In this document: positions 11,221 through 22,542 of the stretch, in pieces
Position numbering within the stretch: the stretch's first letter is position 1
Layout: each line of letters starts with the position of its first letter
Assembly: GCA_036346375.1 (NCBI GenBank)
Contig: CM070501.1
Coordinates: 35,422,539-35,486,538, forward strand
Source: Guadua angustifolia
Taxonomy: Eukaryota; Streptophyta; Magnoliopsida; Poales; Poaceae
Direction: 5' to 3'
DNA length: 64,000 nucleotides
Translations under genes and position numbers: made by a program
Notes under the pieces: model-generated
The model's database searches: none
The model's input: only the letters and a program-made list of their open reading frames with translations
Told to the model about the DNA's origin: nothing

Positions 11221-12965
11221 TGGATGTAATACATCTATCAACATCATATGGTTGTTATGCACAGAACATGGGAAAGAATAATATAATTGACAGTTATATA
11301 TATATCATGCATATACGTTGTTTCTTATGTCTGCATTTGTTGATTTACTATATGCATCAAATGGATATTATTATCTTACATGTCATCATATGCTAAAAGA
11401 GATTATTAAGATGGATGATGAACACATATAACCTTGCATGTACATTCTCTTTGTCTAGTACATTTTTAGATTATCAGAAGACAAGGCAAAAGCTGAGGAT
11501 GACTTTTCATGAAAGGGAGGATGATACAAATATGTGTACATCTAGTACCTTTTGGTTTAGTATTTTAATTAATTGAAAAGAATTACTAAGCTGCATCAAA
11601 TATTAATAAGTAAATCTTTTTCTTAAGCAATCTTTGCTATATTTACATGAGAATTATATACTGCCTATTAGCAGATCATTGCATGTTGTTAGATAGGAAA
11701 ATTGCACAAATATTAATTAGATCCAAATTGTGTCAATGCACCATGGTATAACCCAACGGGATGTGAGGGAAGACGGGAGCCACATATAAGAACAAGAAGG
11801 CAATTTGGACCACATGTACACCCAACATTCCTTCCATGTAGGCAAGCCCCTTCGAGGCTAGGAGGTTACGCGATGCGAGGTCTCCCTGCTAAAGCAAAGC
11901 CTTTCCAACTGTTTTTGAACACACGATGGTGGGCTTATATATGCCACTGGTATGGGCTTGTGCATCGAGGCACGTGGCTTGAACTACAAAAGTAGTGACA
12001 TAAATATGTCGCTATGCACAATATATATGGCAATATTGTGCAAGGCTGAATTTTTTATCGACAATAAGTCACACATGAAATACAAAATATTATAAAAATT
12101 AATGCACCGAGACTAAAGCCCTTCTAGGTGTCTTTGCATGCCATGAGGTGGGTTAAAATGCACCGAGAAAATTTAAATGCCATGATGTAGGTCACATGTG
12201 CCTCGAGGGGCATGCTATTGTCTTTGTATGCCACGATTGGCAATGTGTGTTCATTTTTTGATGACAATTTAAAGCTATGAAAGTGTATGAACTAAGCTTA
12301 TGTAACAATGAACTACCATTTTAGCAGGAAGGCAATAAATATATTTGTTTACGCACATTTGCACAACTCACCAGCACGATTACTTGGCTAGGACGACATA
12401 GGTTTTAAATGATAAAGAAAAATCATTTAGAACAATGATGATTATTGTTGATACAAACATTTGGAATAGCGGCGAGTTCTATCGCTATTCGTAATGGCGG
12501 TTTAATGATGTATCGCCACTTGAATGTAGGGACTATATGGCTATTGTGCAAGGCTGAATTTTTTTTACAATAATACACATGAAATAAAAAATTATAAAAA
12601 TAACAAGCCGAAAAGAAAATTTAAAGAAGTAGGTCACTCTCGCTATTCTGATTGGCAGTGTGTTCAAGAAAAATGAAATTGTTGATACAAACATAATGAA
12701 GGTAGGGACTATATGGCTCATACGGAAGAAAATGAAAAAGCAGGATGTAGAAAATGATGAGAGAAAATGTACATACAGATATTAGGGTATGTAGCATGAC
12801 ATTAAAATATTAGGGTGGTACATAACATGACATAGGAAATTATATAGCTTGACATACAAAATAAGGAAAGAGACATGGCACGACAGCATGAAGGAATCAC
12901 GATACAAGTATGCCTTTTGAAATTATAAAAGGGTGGGATGGACTACGCTTTATGGGCAGAGGATG
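11221..12965. other. Intergenic AT-rich region with an internal direct repeat
   Basis: No gene recognised. A ~65-bp block is present twice in direct orientation: 12036-12100 and 12543-12603, each starting TGTGCAAGGCTGAATTTTTT and continuing through ACA(C)ATGAAATA to TTATAAAAAT. A second small pair, GTAGGGACTATATGGCT, lies at about 12526 and 12703. This looks like TE debris. Confidence 0.5.
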
Positions 12966-13400
12966 TTAAGGCATGGGTAACCGTACGGCACCCACAGGGA
13001 GGCCGTCAAAACAGAGTGGATGGGACTGTTGGTCATAGTAGTGATAAGCACAACTGCAGTTGGTATTGCCACAATAGCAGTAACCGTGGTAGTCGCTGCC
13101 GAGGTGGACAACCTCCTCCTTATTCCTCTCCCTGAGCATTTGACGGTGTAGGTCGTCGTTATGAATTTGGAGCTCCAAGTTTTGCCTACGAAGTTGTTTG
13201 TTCTCGTTCTTGACCTCTATGATGTCCTCTTGCATTTTGTCGATGCGATACAACAATGTGTGGATGTAATATTTAGCATCTATGGGATATAGTGGATCCA
13301 CCCATTCAGTGAATTTGCAATCCGTGGTCTGCAAGTAAAAGTACGTGTCATATAGTGAGACATATGTTGAATGGTATGTAAGAGTTGTATTAGTTATCAT
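12966..13400 (-). CDS. Coiled-coil protein with GRF-like zinc-finger remnant (TE-associated), hypothetical
   Basis: A 144-codon frame on the minus strand. Residues ~28-45 read CKFTEWVDPLYPID, like the second half of a GRF-type zinc finger (FxEWxD). Then comes a charged coiled coil (IDKMQEDIIEVKNENKQLRR, ~52-95). The C-terminal part is rich in Cys, His and Tyr (YCYCGNTNCSCAYHYYD). In grasses, GRF plus coiled-coil proteins of this kind are numerous and usually TE-linked. The first Cys-containing half of the finger is not in this frame, so it may be an exon of a larger unit or a fragment. It lies 1.4 kb downstream, in the transcription sense, of the plant-mobile-domain pseudogene, also on the minus strand. 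Confidence 0.45.
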   Translation of the reverse strand: MITNTTLTYHSTYVSLYDTYFYLQTTDCKFTEWVDPLYPIDAKYYIHTLLYRIDKMQEDIIEVKNENKQLRRQNLELQIHNDDLHRQMLRERNKEEVVHLGSDYHGYCYCGNTNCSCAYHYYDQQSHPLCFDGLPVGAVRLPMP

Positions 13401-14839
13401 GAATAGAGGGCATCGGTAAAAATGATGTCCTAAGTTAGAATTGAACTCGTCGCAAACCTACAGAATGGCATCGAGGTCATGCTTTCATGTCGGCCACTTT
13501 AGGGGGGCAGAGTGGGAGTTCGTCGTGAATTGGATTTATAGGGGAGTGTAGTAGTCCCTTGTTCTAATAGGAAGATCTGGACTGGGGGATTGGGGTCTTA
13601 AGGACCATAGATTTGATAGGCCTCGAGTGAAGGGTCGTGGCTTCGAAACCATGAAGGGTCAAGGCCTCGAAGTGATGTATGATCCTGTCTTCCCCTCCCA
13701 TGGCTTAAAGTGCCTCCTCTGTTTGCCATTGCAATGAAGTGGAGGTTGGGCTAGTGAAGAAGTACAACCTAGGTGCCCGGTGGTTTTATAGGCAATGTGT
13801 AGTCCATGTAGGTGCCCAGTGCTAATGAAGTGTCCTTACTTTGGTTTGAGAAAGTAGGTTGCAGCGTATTGTCGCTTCGATCTAAGAAAGTGATGGACAG
13901 AGTGTTGTGAAATCATGCTAAAAAAGAAATAGACAATGTATTATCACTTTGCTATGAGGAAGAGTGGGGCAATGTGTTATCAAATCGGCGGTTTTCTATG
14001 CAATCGGCCTAAAAATGTTGATAGATGCATGTTATCAAATTAGCCTAACAAAGCAATTGAGTTTGTGTTGTCCAATCAGCCTGACATAGATGCTGATTTC
14101 GTATGGTCAATTCACCTTACCATGACATGTTCGATGTGGTAAACTAGGTGGGACAGTGTTGTCACATCCATTGTTATCATTATCGGCAATCGTTCGTTAC
14201 TCATGAGCATGCATGAGCAGATAATTGGGCAATAGGAAGGAATAAATTGGTAAACGAGGAACAATTCGATACAACAAATGTGTGCGAAGAGTAAATTATG
14301 AAAGTTTGAAAGAACAAAGTTATGAAATAACAAAAGTATATATTTGGACAATACATAAGTTATGAAAGAAAAAACTATCTATGGTTCTTACATAGTGCGA
14401 CTCCTCATACGGCCCTAGCCATCCCACAGCGCAGAACATGTCCCGACGGATATGTCAGCTAGTTCGGGGCCTATCCTCTAGTGCTCCTGACTAGACGTGC
14501 AGGTGGAGGTGGCGTAGCGTATGCTAGGTCGGTGGCTGGTTGGCTGGCTAGCTATCTAGGCTGACTGGCTCCAGGTGCACCGGATAGTTGTGAAAGACTA
14601 AGCACAAACCCTATCGGCTCCTGGGGGGTCAACAAAGTAAGCGCGGTAGTCTACATCGTCATCACTAGCGTCCGAGGTGGCATAGCCATACTAGAGGACG
14701 TAGCCATCCCCCGCGTCCGGAACATTGGCTGCATAGGGAAAAACTTCACGGCATTAGAACTAAATGTGCAAACTATGAAGAATTTGTTAAGTACCAAAGA
14801 TTTACTTGGGAACATCAGGCTATATGGCGTGTCTCGCTG
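13401..14839. other. Region between GRF-like frame and PMD pseudogene
   Basis: No recognisable domain. Four similar phrases (AATGTGTTATCA, CAATCGGCC, TCAATCAGCCTGACA, GGTCAATTCACCTTACCATGACA) spaced through 13890-14130 suggest decayed tandem sequence. A 79-codon minus frame at 14112-14351 has no known similarity. Confidence 0.3.
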
Positions 14840-16740
14840 CTAGCTGGAGCCCCCCACCACGTTAGGAGGAGGTGCAGCATGTGGTGCATAAGCTGGTGTG
14901 TGCTGAGTATGTTGGCCGCATACCGAGGATGAACGACCCACATGTGGAACGACGTCCTCCTCCCTACGACTTCTACACGACGTCAGCTCGATGATGCGCC
15001 GAGACTTCGCGATCACCTGGTCCACCATCCCTTGCACCTCGTCCAACGTGGCCTCTAATTTGTGACCGAAGCCAAGTGCGGACCTAAGTGCGACCGCCTC
15101 AGTGTGCACCTCCCTAGGAAGGTCGCTCTGCATACAAATATAAATATATTCTATTAGAAGAAATCATGCATACATATACATTTTAAATCACGTTAGTTGA
15201 CTCATCGAGCGATGTAAGGTCGAGTCCGGCAGCATTGGGTACGTGTCCGCCGTGGTAGCCACGTGCCTAGGAAGGTCCTCCATGATCACGAACAAGTCTA
15301 ATGCGTGTCCGTGTAGCGTACCACCAAATGTAGTCGTCGTACGTGCCATGGTTGTAAGGGGCAACCTACTGGTAGACGTCCTCAACGCATAAGGCTACTG
15401 CTGAATGTGAGTCTACATGCAATGTGTCCAACCTGCACGCCCTATGAAACCATTCCTTATTTGCCTACAAAATTAAGTAACATATGCATATCATTAGTTT
15501 ATTAAAGAAACATATAAGCAATGGGAACAAGGCGGAATAGAAAACTCACGAGTGGGCGTGTGATGATACGATGAAAGCGTGGGGATCATGAAAACCTGGC
15601 GAAGTTTAAACTGGTACATCACCCTATGAACCGCATACATCTCCACGAACACGTCGAACACTAGGTGATGACGGGTGAGCCAAAAGGCAGCGTCACGGGT
15701 GCACTACGCAGAGAGGCCAGAGGGTGCTCGTGCAGCTATGCACTCTGATAGGTATGGCCTCCAGATCACACAATTGTCTGCTAGCTAGTCGAATATCGCG
15801 ACGTACTAGGGGTACAACGTGTAACGTAACTGACGTGAACGTGGGTTGCACAAGTAGTAGTAGACGTTACAATAGTAAACACCAGGCTGAACTGTATTGT
15901 AACACCGTAAGGTCCCAACTCGATGTGCGGACGTCTAACTTAGAAGCGCTCAAAGGACCACAGTTGGAGGAGTGTCCAACCGGTGAGGATCGAGTTACCG
16001 GTGACGTACCAAAAACCGTCGCAGAGGGCCTTGTAGGTGCGCACAGTACAGCTGGACCCCAAGCCAGCGACGAGATGTCATCCAACTCTGCATCCGCTAT
16101 TGTCCTCGTGTACTAGATCATGTGCTTGTCAACGCTATCTCTGTGGAAAGAGCAGAATAGGACCCAGTTGAAGAACTACAACAGGTATGCCTCCAAGTGG
16201 CATCGCATAACATAGTCCACAGCATCGGCTGACATCCTCTCGAGTTGTAAAAACAACATGTTAGTATAAAATGTCAACAAGTCCGAATTGTACAATATGA
16301 TAGGAACGAATAAAATGACAACAAACCACAACTTACGTAGAACTGCTTCAGCCACTTCTAAGTAGGGCCGTGGCCTCTGTGAATGTCTCGTAACCGGCCT
16401 CAACAGGTAGCACACCCTCGAACCTCACGATAATCTCAGCTTGCCAGTGTGGGCTGACGTCGTCGGGGACAACCGTCTGCGCGATGCACGAAAGGCCCGT
16501 TAGGTAACTAACGTCCTCCAGCGTCGGCGTCATCTCCTTGTAAGGGAGATGAAAAATGTGCATCTCCGGTCGCCAGCAGTCAAGAAGAGCCGTGAGTAGA
16601 CTCTTGTCGTAAGGGAAACTTTGGGAGGCACAACGCCTGTTAGTGTCATTTGCGCGTGTGGCCTCCACCATCCTAGCGAATGGTAATAATCCAACAGCCT
16701 GCAACCCGCATGAAAAAGAAGATAGTAATTTCATATACAT
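14840..16740 (-). pseudogene. Plant mobile domain (PMD) gene, decayed
   Basis: The minus-strand frame 16348-16740 shows a PMD signature: QAVGLLPFARMVEA, then KSLLTALLDCWRPEMHIFHL, then EMTPTLEDVSYLTGLS. Downstream pieces (16176-16415; TYKALCDG at ~16030; RAPSGLSA then CTRDAAFWLT at ~15700; YAVHRVMYQFKLRQV at ~15620; then 15188-15385 and 14840-15133) continue the typical grass PMD protein, but in shifting frames with stops. Grass PMD genes are often annotated as serine/threonine phosphatase 7 long form homologs and many are TE-borne. No phosphatase or transposase domain is seen here. No terminal repeats of a carrier element were identified. Confidence 0.6.
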
Positions 16741-17500
16741 TCGTAGTACAATCCAATAGCAACACTAAATTGACTACACAAACCACAGTATGCACTGCGC
16801 GTCAATCCTCTATGGCCTCATGGGGGTGCGCAATTGTAGGGACGAAAGCTCAGTAGGTGTCTAGCCCTCTATCGAAGCTTGTGTGACCAAACGACTATGA
16901 TGTAACACATCTATGATAGGGTCGATCAGCTCGTACTCCCGTGCTAGAGCTGCACTGTCGCTCGCCATATCTGCCATGAAAATATCAAGCAGGTTAGGAA
17001 ATAACATAGAAATATACACATCATACAAACCAAACTGTTAAAATATGCCTACATATGACATTAACCCACTCTACACTTCAATACACAATCGCTTTAACTG
17101 CCCGCAATTTTACATCTCAACATACTTGATTGACCCTAAACCGTGATTACAAAAATTTATATCTACATGAATATTACTAACATGCATTTACCTACAAAAA
17201 ATTTACTATTCTAAACATAACTCTAACAGTACTAGTAATTTCAAAATATTTACAGATAAATATTACTACTCATATCTACAAAAATAACATAAACATACGG
17301 AAATAAATATTTCTAATCTAAACATACATAAATAAAATTTTCTAATCTACTTATATCTATAAAAATATTTTTACACTACCAATATCTACACGCTTATTAA
17401 TACTCTACAAATATAATTAAACATATGTAAATAAATATTTCTAATCTAAACATACATAAATAAAATTTTCTAATCTAGCTATATCTACAAAATATTTCTA
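16741..17500. repeat. AT-rich tract with a ~129-bp direct duplication
   Basis: From about 16980 the sequence becomes strongly AT-rich. A block with TTTCTAATCTAAACATACAT followed by AAATAAAATTTTCTAATCTA occurs at about 17303-17347 and again at about 17432-17476. The two copies sit at a period of about 129 bp, with related shorter phrases (ATATCTACAAAA) between. No gene. Confidence 0.6.
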
Positions 17501-17940
17501 TTCATATATTATTTTTTAAAAAATTCATGGAACTAGCCAGGGCCCTCGGAAGCCCTCGGGACCAGAACTTGGGAGCCGCGGACAGCCTTCGACTCCCCCT
17601 CTCTTTCTCTTGTCCTAGCATTGCGGCTGAAGAGAAGATGAAGGTATAAAATGGATACAGAAGCCTTGCAACTTGCAACTTTGCAAGTACCCTTGAGGCA
17701 GTGTATGTAGAGAAGGAAATTCTCATTTTTGCTTTTGCCCGCATGACTAAAGGGCATTTGGGTGCCTTTTTCCCCTTGATACAAGATGACAATAGACACA
17801 TGTACGTAGGTTTTTATTCCCTAGGGTTCGTACAGATCTCTGACGATCCTAGGGGTTGGGCTCCCCGACAAGGCTACAACACGTCAACGCCAATAAAGAA
17901 CAGTACAAATAACTGAGATGCACTCTCTGAGGGAGGAATT
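17501..17940. other. Unrecognised GC-richer block
   Basis: Weak overlapping open frames on both strands (17502-17801 -, 17701-17916 +) with no recognisable product. A TATAAAA at about 17645 and the CCTAGGGTTCG...CCTAGGGGTTG pair at ~17820-17860 could belong to an LTR-like fragment, but no TE ends were found. Confidence 0.25.
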
Positions 17941-18262
17941 GCAGTCTGTCGTGATTTTGATGTAATTATACAATCCTCTTAAAAAAGTTTTAAAAATTCT
18001 GAAAAAATTATGGATGTACATCTTGACTTACCCTATTTACATCTACAAATATAAAATTTCAAAGACAAATTTCTGACAAACTTGAATAATTCAAATTTGA
18101 ATTTGTCTTTTTGTAACTTCTAGCATAGGACGAATTTGATCATGAAATTTTATATGTAGATAGGGTAAGTTGAGATGTACATCCATAATTTTTTTCAGAA
18201 TTTTTTGAAACTTATTTTAGTAGAATTGTATGGTGTTTACACCAAAATCATAATTACACTGC
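17941..18262. mobile_element. Hairpin MITE, ~322 bp, 61 bp beyond the UGT stop
   Basis: Long imperfect inverted repeat. The left arm carries ATTATGGATGTACATCTTGA and the right arm its inverted counterpart (TTGAGATGTACATCCATAAT). The outer ends read GCAGT and ACTGC. The same family recurs at 42456-42826. There is no coding potential. It lies just past the minus-strand UGT stop codon at 18324, so it probably falls in that gene's 3' UTR or terminator region. Target duplication not clear. Confidence 0.75.
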
Positions 18263-18323
18263 AGTTTATCCCGTTGAGTCTCCGTGTAGATGACCACCGC
18301 TTTTTGTAGAAGATACAGTTCAT

Positions 18324-19763
18324 CTAGTTCGACTTTTTATCTTTCTCGTCAGCGTTTTTCCATTGTCTCACAAGCTGCAGCAACGCAGTTTTCGACTCCC
18401 CGCCATCGCTCAGCGCCTCCTTCGCCCGCCGCATGGCTGCCCGCGTCCGCTCCCGAAGCTCCCTCCCTCCATCGGAGTCCATCAGCCACCTCACCTTCCC
18501 TGCCACCTCCTCGGCTCTCACCATTTCTGCATCGTACCCTTCCATGGCCACCGCTAGCCGCATCTCCTCGACCAAGAACACCTTGTTCATGCGCTGCTCC
18601 GCGTACAGCGGCCACGCCAGCATCGGCACGCCCGCCATGACCGCCTCCAGAACTGAGTTCCACCCGCAGTGCGTCATGAAGCCGCCTACCGCACCGTGGG
18701 CTAGAACTTCCCGCTGCGGCGCCCACGACATGACCACCAGCCCCCTACCCTTGGTCCGGTGCAGGAAGCCTTTCGGGAAGAGCGCGTCGAGGTCCGGCTC
18801 GGCCGGTTGCTCTTCGGCCGGTGGGCTCCGCACGACCCACAGGAACCGCTGCCCACTCATCTCCAACCCGCTCGCCACCTGCTTGGTCTGCTCCGTGCTG
18901 AACCGGCCCAAGCTGCCGAAACAGAGGAACACCACGCTGGCCTTCGGCTGGGCATCGAGCCACGCGAGGCACTCGTGGCGATTTGTGCCAACCTCCTCGG
19001 GTTTTACCAGTGGGCCTATGCAGTTCAGTGGTGGTGTTCGACGCCCAGGGAGCGTGCAGAGGCCGGCGACGATGGCATCCGTGGCGCGCGGCTCCAGGGA
19101 GCGGCAGCTGTTTACAATAACGCCCTGGGAGTTGCACAACTGCTCAGATAAGTACAGGAAGAGCCTGTAGCTCAAGCTATCGCGGTCGAGGACAGCCGCG
19201 GCGAGGTGATCTGCCGGTATCGGGGGGAGGCCGGGCGCGCGCACAAGGTCACCACCGAGGTCTTGGATGCTCAGAGTGGTCTGCCCATGGAGCACGGGCT
19301 GGTAAAGCAACAAGGTGACGCTGGCGATGCAAGTTGTGAGGAAGAAGTACGTCGGAATGCCGAGCTCGGAGCCGACGTCGAGGGCGCTGCAGCAGAAGAA
19401 GTCGATAACGAGGACGGTCGGGGAGGCGGACCGGAGGAAGTCATGGAGGTCGGGGTTCGAGGCGCGCGGGAGCTCGAAGGCCAGGGCGACGTGATCACCG
19501 GCGGGCACGTCGGAGGGGAGCTTGACGTGCGGGAGGCGGTGGAAGGACAGCTCGGGATTTGCGGCGGCCTCAACGCCTGCGTGGAAAGAACCGGCGTGAT
19601 CATCAGCCTGCCCGCCGAGTACGATGGCGACCTGGAGGCCGTGCGCCACGAGTAGCTTGCCGAGCTCCACTGCGGGGACCACGTGGCTGGCCATCATCGC
19701 CGGCGCGTAGATGGCCACCAGCTTCTTTGGCTTGCCGTCCTCGGTCTTGTCTGGGGTTCTCAT
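18324..19763 (-). CDS. UDP-glycosyltransferase, family 1, group E-like, intact (second UGT)
   Basis: GT1 glycosyltransferase of 479 residues, one exon, very GC-rich. Start chosen at 19763 (MRTPDKTEDGKPKKLVAIYA), which gives family length; the frame is open for 64 more codons upstream, but that part has no UGT similarity and overlaps the duplicated 5' region. Catalytic His27 (MMASHVVP) and Asp121 (VIDFFC) are visible. The PSPG box runs from residue 347 to 390 (WAPQREV, HCGWNSVLEA, WPLYAEQ) and ends in Gln, favouring UDP-glucose. No stop or frameshift. It is clearly diverged from the UGT at 8531 (different N-terminal acceptor half), so it is an older paralogue rather than a recent tandem copy. 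A 13.4-kb CACTA sits 566 bp upstream of the ATG and a MITE 61 bp past the stop, so its regulation may differ from orthologues. Confidence 0.95.
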   Translation of the reverse strand: MRTPDKTEDGKPKKLVAIYAPAMMASHVVPAVELGKLLVAHGLQVAIVLGGQADDHAGSFHAGVEAAANPELSFHRLPHVKLPSDVPAGDHVALAFELPRASNPDLHDFLRSASPTVLVIDFFCCSALDVGSELGIPTYFFLTTCIASVTLLLYQPVLHGQTTLSIQDLGGDLVRAPGLPPIPADHLAAAVLDRDSLSYRLFLYLSEQLCNSQGVIVNSCRSLEPRATDAIVAGLCTLPGRRTPPLNCIGPLVKPEEVGTNRHECLAWLDAQPKASVVFLCFGSLGRFSTEQTKQVASGLEMSGQRFLWVVRSPPAEEQPAEPDLDALFPKGFLHRTKGRGLVVMSWAPQREVLAHGAVGGFMTHCGWNSVLEAVMAGVPMLAWPLYAEQRMNKVFLVEEMRLAVAMEGYDAEMVRAEEVAGKVRWLMDSDGGRELRERTRAAMRRAKEALSDGGESKTALLQLVRQWKNADEKDKKSN

Positions 19764-20328
19764 CTGGGGACAAGTGCAGCGGGGCAGTGGGAAGCAACCG
19801 TCTGGCTGCCAACCTCTGTGCGAGAAGGCGAAGGAAAGGCTGGCGTTGGCTCTGACTTCAGCTCTGAGCGCCGTGCAGCTTCCACGCCGAGTGACGATAT
19901 TAAAATAATTGCGGTCTGCTTCCGTTGGAGCCACAAGTCCTACCGAACCAACCATTGGACGTGGCGGCTTTCGTTTTAACAGATCTTAACGATCGGTTCG
20001 TACCGATGGCCGATCTTTTGCGCAACGTCTGGAGCGTGACGCTGACTGAGGTGGACCGTGTTTCGTTCTCTTCCGCATGTTCCACGCCCAAGCCCGCATG
20101 AGATGCGACTGGTAACACCATGGAGCCTGCTAGCCTAATTTTACACAAGTGCGGCGCCCGTTTTAGCCATTAAAAAAACGGCGCTTTGTCACATTTGTGG
20201 CACAAAAACGCGGCAAAATTTGGCCACTATATTGCCCTCTTTTCATCGATTTCTAGTGATTTCTCAATAAATTTTACCTGCTGTGAAATACCAATTTTAT
20301 TCCTCTCAAAAAAGGCACCAGTTTTACT
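19764..20328 (-). promoter_or_regulatory. UGT upstream region (duplicated segment, copy A proximal part)
   Basis: Holds the 5' UTR and proximal promoter of the minus-strand UGT. From about 19905 rightward it matches 42190-42988 at roughly 80-85% by eye; shared phrases include TTGCGCAACGTCTGGAGC, TTCCACGCCCAAGCC, CAAAATTTGGCCACTATATT and ATCGATTTCTAGTGATTTCT. It ends in CCAGTTTT-ACT, where the CACTA element is inserted. No certain TATA box was identified. Confidence 0.6.
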
Positions 20329-20660
20329 CACTACTACAGAACGGCACATCAGAATCGGTTCTTTTTTAGCATTAGAATCGGTTCTAGTGGCGATACGATG
20401 TCCTTAGATAGTGATGAGGTGGATCTATCAGAATCGATTTTGACCCGATCGTGGTAAAATGTCATCAGAATCGGTTCTTTAAGGGAAGTGATTCTGATAA
20501 CCCCTCATCGAATCGGTTCTTTAAGGAAGTGATTCGATGGCGCCCTCATCGTAATCATCGTAATCACTTTTCTTAAAGAACCGATTCGATGAAGGTCATC
20601 GTAATCACTTCCTTAAAGAACCGATTCGATGACCCATCGGGTGTGCCATTTTGCAAATTC
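20329..20660. repeat. CACTA 1 left subterminal repeats
   Basis: Both orientations of AGAATCGGTTCTTT / AAAGAACCGATTC alternate with AAGTGATTCGATG-type words. About ten copies occur in 320 bp, enough to form hairpins. In En/Spm-type elements such arrays bind the TNPA-like protein. Confidence 0.85.
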
Positions 20661-21099
20661 TCCAAAAAAAGCACTGATTAAAGCAAGATGCACAATATAT
20701 ATCATCACATTCTCAATACGAACACGGGATGCATATATCACATTTACGTAACGAAGCGCTTTAATTACAAGATATATATATCATAGTCGTTCACAATATA
20801 CAACTCAAACATGCTTGACAATCGAGACATGGACTTCCTCGATACATATCAAATTGACATATATTATTAATATTGTTTACATATGGACTAGTAGGATGTT
20901 TCGGGATCTCTAAACTGTCATCCTCTCGATATAACTTCTAACCAAGCACCAATCGCATAAGTGGTCTCGTAAATTGTTGAGTGCTTTCTTTGTCTAAACT
21001 CTTACGGGGATATTGATCTTACGCAAAACGAAATGATCAGATTAATTTCAGTTTCAAAATTTCTATGTAAAAGGCTAAGTATATTATTATGCACGTACA

Positions 21100-22150
21100 T
21101 ATACCTTAGAGAAAAGTTGTGAGTTGCCGACCACGATGAGCATGTCTTTGCATGACATAGAAGCCACAATGGTCACCGCTTACTGTTGATGGCACTTTGT
21201 GAAGAGAGAAAAGAAATTCAGCCCACGAAGATTAGATGTCAAAAAATTAATCATATATATGCTAGGCACTTGTACCTTAAATCGCTTATCTTTGCGTTGT
21301 CTTGCCCTTTTTGTCGTCGTGCGGCCCTCCTTCATCGGCATAGTCCGAGAAACCCCTACATACATTGGAGAGCACCATTGAGTCAAAAAAAATAAACGTA
21401 GTTAAATTCCTCGATGTGTTAGGTTTCAATAATGTGCTTATTACGCAAAGGAGGCTTGATCACAGATGCCATCGGTCTCTTCTCGTAGAGTTAAATGTGT
21501 AGATGTGTTTTCACTCGGAACGAGGACGAGTAGAACCCAATGGTTGCTTATTAAATAAAATGTAGTGCAAGGAAATAAATTCACATACGATTTTAAGTGC
21601 GTACAAGTAAATGAATCGAAAAGTACTACTTACTCATCGTGGTACGGCAATACAATGAAGTCCTTATTCGACTCAGCTTGCAATACCCCCTTGATGTAGC
21701 TAGCAACGAACCCCGGTTGAAGCTTAGCCATGATCGCGAGACACAAGCTCGGGTCGACAAACCCAACCGTGTAGATTCGCACGGCTCGTTGTCTCATTAT
21801 CCCGCAACTCGTGTTGAATGTGAAAAACATAATGCAAAATCCTATAAAAGTCATGGCGCAAGCTATATGGTGTGATACTCACAGCGTCCATGATCGTAAA
21901 GTAGAAATATCGACGGCTTTCATTTGGTACACACGGAATAGATCCTCAAAACTGACGGGGAATGTTCCATTCTCCTCACGGTGAAAATGTACCATTTTAT
22001 ACTTCACGTTGAAGTCGACTCGACGCTCTTCCCCCTTCACCTTATCAAGGTACCATCCATGGAGGAGGCGAGTCCACCTGCCTAGATCATTCAGTTCGTG
22101 CGATGCAATCAGGGGCTTTCCATGCTCGTAGGCCTTATAATCATCTGAGG
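21100..22150 (-). pseudogene. Ulp1-like (C48) cysteine protease remnant of CACTA 1
   Basis: Minus-strand blocks resemble the Ulp1-type protease domain carried by many grass CACTA elements: KDFIVLPYHDE (21630-21854), then ISNHWVLLVLVP at about 21545 with the presumed catalytic His, and KCHQQ followed after a frame break by HCGFYVM at about 21150 with the presumed catalytic Cys. The frame is interrupted between blocks and an in-frame stop follows KCHQQ. A protease role in transposition is unproven in the family. Confidence 0.6.
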
Positions 22151-22542
22151 TGCACTGTGGCTGTCTTGACTTTTCTTTCTCGGACCAAGGAGTCTCAGAG
22201 GTCAGGGCGATCAGGCTTTTCAGTACCTTAAGGGCGCCTGGCCTCTGTCAGCTTTGCCCTCTTGGCGGAAGGAGTCTCGGAGGCCTCCTGTGGTTCTACG
22301 GGTGTCGTGTTTGTCCTTTTACACGTCAGGTCTGCACTCTGTGTCATCGGTCAGGTTGGAGCAGTGGGAGCAGGAGCAGAGGCAGGAGGAGGCGCAAGCG
22401 CAGGAGCAGGAGCAAGAGCAAAGGAGGAGCAGGAGGCGCAGGAGTAGGAGCAAGAGCGGTGGAGGAGGAACCTCTGAAGCACGCATATATTTAACTTATG
22501 CGCAGAATCTTTGGAATGGTAGAGAAGGCGTGGAGGGACTTT

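Noticed and set aside
18433..19855. 245-codon and other plus-strand frames over the second UGT
   Set aside because: Antisense shadows of the GC-rich minus-strand gene, with no independent domain.
19764..19955. 64-codon upstream extension of the second UGT
   Set aside because: It is not UGT-like, and its outer part lies in the duplicated noncoding segment. The start at 19763 gives family length.
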